From the NCBI GenBank assembly GCA_028695495.1, contig JAQVIX010000007.1:1-60928 (forward strand): a DNA stretch of 60,928 nucleotides, read 5' to 3'. This DNA is from Candidatus Cloacimonadota bacterium. GTDB lineage: Bacteria > Cloacimonadota > Cloacimonadia > Cloacimonadales > Cloacimonadaceae. Of this stretch, positions 24,770 through 32,386 are shown piece after piece (positions within the stretch are counted from its first letter, which is position 1; the number at the start of each line of letters is the position of its first letter). Both the position numbers and the translations under genes were made by a program. The notes under the pieces are model-generated. The model was given only the letters and a program-made list of their open reading frames with translations, was not told the DNA's origin and did not search any database.

Positions 24770-25846
24770 TTATTGAGTTGAGTCAAGCTCACTTAACAAG
24801 ACATCCCATTTCTTGGTTGCAGACAAGAATGAGTGGTTTAGGATAATATGCGCTCTGGCAGATTGTCTCACGCTCTCTAATTCATCGTATTTATCCAATA
24901 GTTCAGATACTTGATTCGCCATATCTTGGGGAGAAAGGGAAGTATAAAAGAATCCTGTTTCGCCATGAGTTATAGCATCTGATATATTGCCTACATTTGT
25001 GGAAATACATAGTCTTTCACATGCCATAGCTTCTAATAAGGCGCAGGGAAGACCTTCACTGCGAGATGCCATCGTAAATATCCGAGATTTGCATAAAAGC
25101 TGGTTATCCACTATTTGCTTGCCCAAAAAAGAAACATTTTGCTCCAGGCCAAGTTGTATTACAAGGTTTTTTAGCGTGTTTTCTAAGGGACCGTAGCCCA
25201 CGATGGCAAATTTATAGTCTCTACCAGCTTTTTGTGTCAAATGCCAGAACATCTCAATCATTAAACCCACTCGCTTTAGTTCCGTTAATACTCCCACATA
25301 CATCAGATCATAGCGTTGCTCACAGGAAACTGGATGGAATACATTGGTATCAATGGTACTATGCAATGCATTTATCTTTTTGGTAGGAAACACCTTGCGC
25401 CAGTAATTCAAGGAACGCATACCGGGTGTATTGATCTGCAATGCGGAGCTCATAATGTACTCTACAAATAGCTTACCTACGAGGTTCTGATGCAAGGTAA
25501 CCACATCTTCATCTATTTGAGAATAAATAAAAGGTTTTTTGAGAAGCCTGGAGACCACCCAAGTGTAATATGTATGAGGAATAAAACGATATGTAAGCAG
25601 GAGATCAATATCATGTTTGCGCAGCTTGTATGAGATATAAAAAGGGGTTAATGTCCAATAAAATGGCTTGTAACTCATAAAAGCAGGCAATACATACTGA
25701 ATAAGCTTAGGGTCGCTGGATTGATACTTATTTTTTCGGAATAAAATCACCGCTTCTGCTGCGCCTGAACGAAGCAGGGGGGTAATTTTGTATTTAACCT
25801 GCGAGGGTTTTAGTAGTGCGATGACGGCGATTTTCATAGGTTTCAC
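24770..25846 (-). CDS. glycosyltransferase family 4-like
   Basis: The 358-aa GT-B enzyme has a basic N-terminal lobe and the group-1 C-terminal pattern: VGVLTELKRVGLMIEMF, AIVGYGPLE, VSFLGKQ and the nucleotide-sugar loop ASRSEGLPCALLEAMACE (Glu pair). It transfers an activated sugar onto a lipid-linked acceptor on the cytoplasmic face. Donor and acceptor cannot be read from sequence. It is the first gene left of the Septu-like insertion, about 230 bp away. Confidence 0.9.
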   Translation of the reverse strand: MKPMKIAVIALLKPSQVKYKITPLLRSGAAEAVILFRKNKYQSSDPKLIQYVLPAFMSYKPFYWTLTPFYISYKLRKHDIDLLLTYRFIPHTYYTWVVSRLLKKPFIYSQIDEDVVTLHQNLVGKLFVEYIMSSALQINTPGMRSLNYWRKVFPTKKINALHSTIDTNVFHPVSCEQRYDLMYVGVLTELKRVGLMIEMFWHLTQKAGRDYKFAIVGYGPLENTLKNLVIQLGLEQNVSFLGKQIVDNQLLCKSRIFTMASRSEGLPCALLEAMACERLCISTNVGNISDAITHGETGFFYTSLSPQDMANQVSELLDKYDELESVRQSARAHIILNHSFLSATKKWDVLLSELDSTQ

Positions 25847-26079
25847 TAGTACTCATTTATAAAATTAGTGAAGAGTCGAGATTTAATGTATCATCCATTT
25901 CTATGTTTCAATAATTCGCTTAATAGCAATTGGTTCGGATGCTGATGAAGAAGGCTATTATTATAAACCCCGCGAACATGACAATTTTTTAATCAACTTG
26001 AACATTTATTCTAAACGCTTTTATCAAGGTAAAAAAATAACGCAAACAAAAAGATGATTAATATACATTTTCAGTTTGT

Positions 26080-26700
26080 TTAAAACAAATAGCCTGTGTT
26101 ATAAAAATATCTAATCATGCTGACAAATGGAGGTAATTTTCCATTCATAGGCTTCATGTCTTCTTCCATAATCGTCTTTATGTTATTATCACTCTCTAGT
26201 ATTTCTATATAAATGGCTATGGTCTCAGACCTAAGGTCCTTTAATTTAGGGATGTTAAGTTTTAAAACCTCTATCGTTCTTTTTGCATCCTCATCACCAT
26301 CTTTAGCGACAATTGTTCCATCTGCTACATAGACAAATTTGGCTTCACAATCCGTGTTAAAAGGTGTAACATTTATGATACTATCATTTTTAGCATGACC
26401 GCAATGAATTGGCATCCTGCGCTTTGTTTGTCCAATACATGAGCACGCTAAATTTGAATAGTCTAAATCGCATACATTTTCTAAATGCCGTGGCATTACA
26501 TGCTCTATGTGATAATCATCGTCTCTAAGCTCAGACTCACAGTAGCAACAAATGTGATACTGCTCATTCAGAAGCGAATCACATATTGCTCTTTTTACAT
26601 CTTTATCAAGATTACAATATGTTGGCTTCCAATTGTCATTGGCAAGCGCTTTATGGTTAATCAACTCCTGTGGTTCTGCTCCTTTTTTAATGTATCTCAC
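26080..26700 (-). CDS. ptuB: PtuB-like HNH endonuclease of a Septu system
   Basis: The 206-aa protein has a Cys cluster HICCYCESEL (51-54), the HNH core HIEHVMPR (H64, H67) and YSNLACSC (N83), then IHCGHAK, i.e. a zinc-stabilised HNH nuclease of the TIGR02646/PtuB type. In Septu and Septu-bearing retrons PtuB degrades nucleic acid when released by PtuA. It follows the ATPase gene by 2 bp. Length is normal and all key residues are present. Confidence 0.88.
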   Translation of the reverse strand: MRYIKKGAEPQELINHKALANDNWKPTYCNLDKDVKRAICDSLLNEQYHICCYCESELRDDDYHIEHVMPRHLENVCDLDYSNLACSCIGQTKRRMPIHCGHAKNDSIINVTPFNTDCEAKFVYVADGTIVAKDGDEDAKRTIEVLKLNIPKLKDLRSETIAIYIEILESDNNIKTIMEEDMKPMNGKLPPFVSMIRYFYNTGYLF

Positions 26701-26702
26701 AA

Positions 26703-28535
26703 TTATTTATTCCTTTCTAATCTCCTTATCAACATGTTGGCCTTAACAAGCTCTGGATCATCTCCAATCATTGATTTCAAGTTGTTATAAAGAGCACATG
26801 CCTCGCGCAGGTTTTCTTGTGCGATTAAATGATAAAGCCTATCTATTAACTGTTTAATCTCTCTTGGTCTTGCATCAGTATCCATAATATCTTCTAATAT
26901 CCGATTTGAAGTTCGCCCATAATACGATTCAGCTTTAGACACCTCGCCATCTTTAAGAACTTTTATGCAACCTGACTTTACATTGCTTATTACTTGAGGG
27001 GAATGAGTAGTTCCAATTAGCTGGCAATTAGGAAACACATTGTTGAATCTTTCAATCAAAAACCTCTGCCATTGTGGGTGTAGGTGTAGCTCAAGCTCAT
27101 CTATTAACACGACGCCTGCACCCATAAGTGGATTTTTAGCCGAGGGATTTGCAATTGTAAGTCTTCTTGCAATATCACCAATTAATGCAATAAGACAGCG
27201 TTCCCCATCTGACAATTGGTCAATCGAAAACTCCACACCGTTCTTTTCTATCATTAACTGGGGAAGCGGTCTTCGAGATATTCTTATATTTGTGAATTCT
27301 GGAACAAATGCTTCAATAGCTTTCTGAATAGTCCAGACCTCCCTACCATCATTCTTTTTTGCTCTCATCGCCCTGTCCTGATCTTGTGTAATTAAGCTCG
27401 ATAAATCAGATGTAAACTCGACACCATAATCCACGATGTTTCTTCTTGTTGAATCATAGCGATATTTATTTAACAGTTGTTGAAGATCTTTTTGTCCTTT
27501 GCTACTAAGCCACCACAAACCTATAGTGATGGAAAACTCAAACAAATCCAAGGCTAATTGATATATCTTACTATCCGAACTATTACCGTCATGGTAAAAC
27601 ATCTTGTTATGATTTCGACTTAAAAGATTGTTGATTGTTTTGGAAAGTCGATAGTCTGCGTCAAAATAATCGGAAGAATCTGCCAGTCTCACTGCGAGAT
27701 ACTCCAGTTCATGAATATACTCGATCAAATTCAATTCAGACCGTAAAACATCACCACACTCATGAATCATATCAGTGAGCATAAAAAAGTATCTTTGTGG
27801 ATTATTCCATAAATACTCTTCCATATTGTTCATGCTATTTTTGATATTTTCTTTCATGCGTGGTGATGGCTTTTTTCGATATACTATAATATCAATCAAT
27901 GCAGCCATGTTGATGATTCTGTTTTGAATCTCTTTGTTATTTCTTCGCATCCATTCTTCTTGAGATAGTCTTTTTTCATTTAAAATGTCATCTTGCAATC
28001 TAAACCAATCAAAAAACGATTGAAACCCTGTACGTTCACGTAATGCATTTTCGTACAAATCCCACCCAGAATCAATGGTTGATCTTGATATTGGCGCAAT
28101 TCTCCCTGTCGTGGCTCGATTTACAGAATAATAGGCTATCATTGGATCATTTCGGGAAAAAGAAACATCATGGGCATTTCTTATCACAGAAACAAGTTGG
28201 TCCAGCTCGATGGTATTCTCAGATACAGACGCAAGTTGAGGATCAGCTTCTCTATGTAGTTGCCATTTATACAATTTTCGTTCATGTTCAACAACTACTT
28301 CAATACTTACTTTTTTCTCACCATAAGATACAGCTTTGCTACTTAACAACTGTCCATTGCTGTTTGGCTTTTGAATACGATTTACCAGCCAGGACAGAGA
28401 TATAACTAATGCCTCTAAAACAGTGGATTTGCCTGCACCATTAATACCTGCAAATACACATTGATCGCCCTTGAATTCTATCTCACAGTTTTTAAAAAGT
28501 TTATAGTTTTGTAATTTAAGTTTATGAATTTTCAT
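26703..28535 (-). CDS. ptuA: PtuA-like ABC ATPase of a Septu system
   Basis: About 610 aa. It has KIHKLKLQNYKLFKNCEIEF, Walker A AGINGAGKST, the signature LSDGERCLIALIGDIA, Walker B VVLIDELELHLHPQWQ and switch GTTHSPQ, with a long helical insert containing tyrosine/arginine-rich stretches. I choose ATG 28533-28535, preceded by AGAGG at 8 bp; two GTG codons just upstream are less likely. Septu PtuA forms a horseshoe-like oligomer holding PtuB. No reverse transcriptase is nearby, so this is Septu rather than a retron. Confidence 0.88.
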   Translation of the reverse strand: MKIHKLKLQNYKLFKNCEIEFKGDQCVFAGINGAGKSTVLEALVISLSWLVNRIQKPNSNGQLLSSKAVSYGEKKVSIEVVVEHERKLYKWQLHREADPQLASVSENTIELDQLVSVIRNAHDVSFSRNDPMIAYYSVNRATTGRIAPISRSTIDSGWDLYENALRERTGFQSFFDWFRLQDDILNEKRLSQEEWMRRNNKEIQNRIINMAALIDIIVYRKKPSPRMKENIKNSMNNMEEYLWNNPQRYFFMLTDMIHECGDVLRSELNLIEYIHELEYLAVRLADSSDYFDADYRLSKTINNLLSRNHNKMFYHDGNSSDSKIYQLALDLFEFSITIGLWWLSSKGQKDLQQLLNKYRYDSTRRNIVDYGVEFTSDLSSLITQDQDRAMRAKKNDGREVWTIQKAIEAFVPEFTNIRISRRPLPQLMIEKNGVEFSIDQLSDGERCLIALIGDIARRLTIANPSAKNPLMGAGVVLIDELELHLHPQWQRFLIERFNNVFPNCQLIGTTHSPQVISNVKSGCIKVLKDGEVSKAESYYGRTSNRILEDIMDTDARPREIKQLIDRLYHLIAQENLREACALYNNLKSMIGDDPELVKANMLIRRLERNK

Positions 28536-28595
28536 AATCACCACCTCTTAACTCAGGTTACCTGTTCATTTCCCACAATAAGTTTCAAAGTCTTT

Positions 28596-28684
28596 CCTTG
28601 CTATACTCCTTCAGTGCAGTCTCAAATCATAAGACCCACTTATTATCTTGGCATAGATTCTTGCCGGGTTTACCATCAAAATCC
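28596..28684 (-). pseudogene. C-terminal remnant of ATP-grasp gene
   Basis: The minus strand reads DGKPGKNLCQDNKWV, then, after a gap and a stop, FETALKEYSK. This mirrors the end of the intact ATP-grasp protein at 31311-32357 (DGKPGRYLYQDNKWV ... LRLETALELFEQ). Nucleotide identity is obvious (ACCCACTTATTATCTTGG shared exactly). It is the stub of a second, paralogous ATP-grasp gene, cut off by the inserted DNA to its right. Confidence 0.85.
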
Positions 28685-28902
28685 TCAAATTATCTCGCAA
28701 CACAAAACGTTCCCATAATAAGGATTTTTCGCCCCTTCACTCTCATTTTGAAGGATATCGTGCAAGTTTTATTATTTTCAGACATCCTCGCTAATTCCAT
28801 ATATTTCAATGTATTGGTTGTTTGTGCGCTTCTCTCCCGCTCCTTCCCCGCCCACTCAGCGAGTAAGCAGCGAGTTATTAACGGGTTACGAGTTCTTTTA
28901 CC

Positions 28903-29334
28903 AGGCATTCCAAGATAAAATTTGGAAACAGTATTTGTAATAGGCTGTTAGTAATGCAATAATGTTACTGTAATGTAGTGCTATTTTGTTTTTAGAATTG
29001 CTTTTTTTCTACAGAACCATTCATCCTTACAAAACAATGTCTCTAAATGCTAGTGAGACCCTTTGTTTATGCTATTTAGAGCATGCCCACCGGACATAGG
29101 ACTAAGATTTGCAGGTATTCCAAGTTGATAACGAAAGGCGGATAAGCGCCATTAAACCAAGACCTTGCCCGTGTGTTGCCGTGGTGATGCCGTGGTGCCT
29201 CCTCGCAATTTGCCGAGAGGCACCACGGCATCACGAGGGCGAGACACGAGTATCGCAGGCGTTGCAATGAAAGATGAATGATGACGGCTGCGCAAGCGCA
29301 ATATCTGCTTCTGAAAAAAAATCTTGGAATGCCT
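28903..29334. mobile_element. 432-bp transposase-less element with TIRs and target duplication
   Basis: The ends are a perfect 14-bp inverted repeat, AGGCATTCCAAGAT (28903-28916) and ATCTTGGAATGCCT (29321-29334). Outside them the same 11 bp, AGTTCTTTTAC, occurs in direct orientation at 28891-28901 and 29336-29346, one base away on each side. This is the layout of a transposed unit with target-site duplication. No gene fits inside, so it is MITE-like. A third imperfect copy of the end sequence (AGGTATTCCAAG) lies at 29113-29124. It sits in the 1.1-kb gap between ptuA and the ATPase/nuclease pair. Confidence 0.7.
29163..29252. repeat. long hairpin inside the MITE-like element
   Basis: GTGATGCCGTGGTGCCTC (29184-29201) and its exact complement (29217-29234) form an 18-bp stem with a 15-nt loop. 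Pairing continues outward for about 20 bp with mismatches (CCCGTGTGTTGCC against GGGCGAGACACGAG). G+C is far above the surroundings. A structured RNA or a recombination signal are both possible. Confidence 0.75.
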
Positions 29335-29346
29335 AAGTTCTTTTAC

Positions 29347-29644
29347 GGATTGACCACCAAACTTGCATCGCTATAATCCAATCGAATTAGATGAGATAGG
29401 GCGCCTACCTGTCAATACTCAATATACTTATCTATGTTTTAAAGTTGTGGAGTTTTCAAAGCAAAAAATAAAGAGTACGTAGAAAAAAATGGCTCAACTA
29501 AAGACAAAGAAAAACAACGCGATAACTCGGTGGAACTTAGATAGAATGTAAAATGAAATAAAAGAAAAATGTCCTCAAAGAACCGAATCAACAGTGAATT
29601 GGATTTTTTACCAATATTGAAACTCAATTCAATGTTCCATCAAT
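29347..29644. other. A+T-rich gap, no gene seen
   Basis: About 300 bp between the MITE-like element and the nuclease gene. Short frames here lack ribosome sites and family resemblance. No terminator or promoter is convincing. Confidence 0.4.
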
Positions 29645-30160
29645 TTATAGTCGCCTTATACTCCATTTTGGAAACTCGCTATTGAACATTGATTCATTGA
29701 TTACGATACAACTATCAGCTAATGAGACTTTCCATCTCGAACCCGCAAGCCCCACCGGCAATTCTTTTGACAATAATTTTTCAAGTCCATATAAAAGAGA
29801 TGGACTTAAGTTTAGAATACAAATATAATGTGTGGGCTTATCAGTCTTAGACTCGGCATAACGATATAGAAAGCTATCCCTATACTTATACTTTAGCTCT
29901 TCTTTAAGGCTATTTAAAGCCCTATTTTTCATCCTACGACCTGCTGGGTTGATTGCTGTATTTTCATCATATCTTTCAACATTCTCGAAATTCTTGATCT
30001 CAATGAAAACGTACGCGTTCGCAAACTCTGCAATGACATCCACGGCTTTCATTGGCGCACCGTGATAATCTGAATCATTTTTGTCTTTTGAATCAAATTT
30101 AAAAGCAGCTATGGCGTCGGAGAATATAAATTGATATCCATCGCTATCAACTGGTTTCAT
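29645..30160 (-). CDS. probable PD-(D/E)XK nuclease coupled to ATPase
   Basis: The 171-aa protein contains KAVDVIAEFANAYVFIEIKNFE: Asp41, then E54-x-K56, the D-(E)xK spacing of PD-(D/E)XK nucleases, with the strand order expected for that fold. The remainder (helical, basic KEELKYKYRDSFLYRYAE, then YICILNLSP) fits a substrate-binding half. It overlaps the ATPase gene by ATGA. No named family is recognised. It is the likely effector of a two-gene ATPase/nuclease module. Confidence 0.68.
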   Translation of the reverse strand: MKPVDSDGYQFIFSDAIAAFKFDSKDKNDSDYHGAPMKAVDVIAEFANAYVFIEIKNFENVERYDENTAINPAGRRMKNRALNSLKEELKYKYRDSFLYRYAESKTDKPTHYICILNLSPSLLYGLEKLLSKELPVGLAGSRWKVSLADSCIVINESMFNSEFPKWSIRRL

Positions 30161-31203
30161 CGTCCCAACCCGCCCATTTTACTTTCTATGGCTTTATTTA
30201 TTACTTTCACATAAGCTTCTTCAAGCGGATTTGGACTTACATCATCATATCGATCAAAACTATTAATCCTAATTCTTCTGTTATTTTCCTCGTCTCTATA
30301 CAATACATGGTATTTGATTTGTTTTTTATCTTCCGGATTAGAGAGTAAATCAATCCATTTAGCGACTAATTCATTGTGTGTTGATAAAAAGATCTGCACG
30401 CCAGAGCGTTGTAATTCAAGCAGAACCTCAATAAGGGTTGCGGTGAGCTTGGGATTGAGATTCGCCTCTGGTTCATCCCAAAAAAGCACAGACCCATTTG
30501 CAAGAACTCCATTCTGAACTAAAGTCCAGAGTAATCCCAGCTTCCTAAATCCTTCAGCTAATAAAGTAAATTCCAAATTCCCATTTTCATTCTTTAGATA
30601 AAATTGTTCATTTTCGACAGTAACGCTTCCGTCAATAGCTTTTCTTAAGATTCTTGCTATCTTTCTTCTGAAACCATCCGCTGGACCCAGTGGAGGAGGT
30701 AATAGTGCCTTGCTAATGATGTCCGCGTATACCTCCTCAAAGTGTATCATGCGAGATTCATAAAGAGATTTAAAGCCAGGTGCGTTAGCAAGCATTTCTT
30801 TTACGGGAATAAACACAGAGGTTAGAGGATTTTCAAGCCACACTTGCATATATTTGGGCTTATCAACATTATCAGCAGACTCTTTTCTTGTGGTTAGATT
30901 TTGTCTGAGGCTCATTTCCTTGCCACTGGCGAATCGAGATACTTCAACGTAGCCAGACCGAGCTCCTACACCGCGTTTGACCAGGCGCCCAATCCTCTCA
31001 TTTGCCGGCAAAAATACGCGCACCATTTTATGTGCCCAGCTCATACTTCTTGCCACCGTTATATCCGCAGACGAATATAATACCTTCAAAATATGAGTCT
31101 TTCCTGTTCCGTTTTCTCCAATAAATACATTAATTCCCGGAGAAAACTGAATATCTAAGGAATCAAAAGCCGTAAAGTTTTTAAATATGACTTTTGTAAA
31201 CAT
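30157..31203 (-). CDS. AAA-15-type ATPase of a two-gene module
   Basis: The 348-aa ABC ATPase has Walker A IGENGTGKTHILK (29-36), LLAEGFRKLGLL in the place of the signature, Walker B VLFWDEPEANLNP and switch LSTHNE. Its small size and lack of a long coiled coil separate it from RecF/SMC housekeeping proteins. It lies directly upstream of, and overlaps, the PD-(D/E)XK gene. ATPase-plus-nuclease pairs of this kind (Septu, AbiL, PARIS) sense phage activity; this pairing with a small PD-(D/E)XK protein does not match a system I can name. Confidence 0.82.
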   Translation of the reverse strand: MFTKVIFKNFTAFDSLDIQFSPGINVFIGENGTGKTHILKVLYSSADITVARSMSWAHKMVRVFLPANERIGRLVKRGVGARSGYVEVSRFASGKEMSLRQNLTTRKESADNVDKPKYMQVWLENPLTSVFIPVKEMLANAPGFKSLYESRMIHFEEVYADIISKALLPPPLGPADGFRRKIARILRKAIDGSVTVENEQFYLKNENGNLEFTLLAEGFRKLGLLWTLVQNGVLANGSVLFWDEPEANLNPKLTATLIEVLLELQRSGVQIFLSTHNELVAKWIDLLSNPEDKKQIKYHVLYRDEENNRRIRINSFDRYDDVSPNPLEEAYVKVINKAIESKMGGLGR

Positions 31204-31310
31204 GTTTTCCTCTCTTTGCCAGTTGTTTTACTATAACATAGTTGGTCTGTGTTTATAACCCAAATTTTACTTATTGATTAACTTGCAGCCTCAATCCCAA
31301 ATTTATACAT

Positions 31311-32357
31311 TTATAATCTACCTTGCTCAAAAAGTTCAAGTGCGGTTTCCAGCCTCAGGTCATAAGATTCATTACTATTGAACATTCCCTCTTCAAAGAC
31401 CCACTTATTATCTTGGTATAGATATCTGCCGGGCTTGCCATCTACTTCCAGGATGTGATCTCTTACATGGCCAAAGATGGTTTGGATTTCGTTCATATAA
31501 TAACCATTTTTGCCAACTAAAACGTCAAATGCGGCAGTATGGATATGATACTTATTTGCGATATCGTAAATCCAGTTCATAAGATCCAAAGGTGGATTTC
31601 CATAACCCAGGTTTTTGGCGCCACTGGCTTTGTCGCCTACTTTGAACTTCTTGTAGGCAAAATATGATTCACCGATCTTAACCAGACGCCACTCAAAATC
31701 GTGCTCGATGTATTCTTGGAAAATCACGAAATTCTTTTGGGTATCGCCATAGGTCCGGAAGTATTTCTTGAGCTTCATTTTGAGGTATTCGGGGTCTGAC
31801 AAAGCTTTTTTTAGCCAACTTTTAGGTGTGCCGACTTGTTTATTAGGTCCTACGCGCTTGCGAATCCCTTTGCCCTTAAAAGCCTGGTGTATATATTTTG
31901 CGGCTTGAGATGGCTCGCGAATTACGCTTACTCCGGAACCGGTTGCGCCTATTGAAGTCTTTACCACAATGGGATAAGCCGTAGATGAGATGAAAGCTTT
32001 TACCTCGGAATAATGGCTTATTATCCAAGTCTTAGGGTGTTTGATATCCGAAAGCTCAAGAAAGGCTGCCAGACTCTTTTTATTTTCATAAATGAAGCAC
32101 TCAAAAAAGCTGGGGAAACACGGAATATTTAGTGAATTGACAACGTGATAAAGCCGTTCATCATATATTGATTTATATACTTCATGAGTGCCGGGAGGGC
32201 GGAGCAAGCAGAGCTTGTAATTGCCAGCTTTAATCTTCTCCAGGGCATCAATCGCGCACAAATCAATCACATCAGCCGGAATGCCCTGTTTTTGGCAAGC
32301 AACAAGCCATTTATTCCCGCTATCGGGGTCTTCGTTTCTTAGGATACAGATTTTCAT
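31311..32357 (-). CDS. ATP-grasp protein of glycan locus
   Basis: The 348-aa protein has the RimK-like ATP-grasp pattern: YPIVVKTSIGATGSGVSVI for the lysine/flexible loop, FVIFQEYIEHDFEWRLVKIG, and the metal-binding FDVLVGKNGYYMNEIQTIFGH. It probably activates a carboxylate by phosphorylation and joins it to an amine. Next upstream lie an asparagine-synthetase-like protein and a deacetylase in the same direction. A damaged paralogue is at 28596-28684. Confidence 0.82.
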   Translation of the reverse strand: MKICILRNEDPDSGNKWLVACQKQGIPADVIDLCAIDALEKIKAGNYKLCLLRPPGTHEVYKSIYDERLYHVVNSLNIPCFPSFFECFIYENKKSLAAFLELSDIKHPKTWIISHYSEVKAFISSTAYPIVVKTSIGATGSGVSVIREPSQAAKYIHQAFKGKGIRKRVGPNKQVGTPKSWLKKALSDPEYLKMKLKKYFRTYGDTQKNFVIFQEYIEHDFEWRLVKIGESYFAYKKFKVGDKASGAKNLGYGNPPLDLMNWIYDIANKYHIHTAAFDVLVGKNGYYMNEIQTIFGHVRDHILEVDGKPGRYLYQDNKWVFEEGMFNSNESYDLRLETALELFEQGRL

Positions 32358-32386
32358 TTTATACTCGATTTACCCAATCATGGTCA

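Noticed and set aside
28600-29340. A retron ncRNA upstream of ptuA
   Set aside because: There is a strong hairpin and inverted repeats, but no reverse transcriptase, and the repeats with direct flanks fit a transposed element better.
29439-29627. A 62-aa minus-strand protein
   Set aside because: Phe/Ser/Leu-rich translation of A+T-rich DNA, without ribosome site or homologous pattern.
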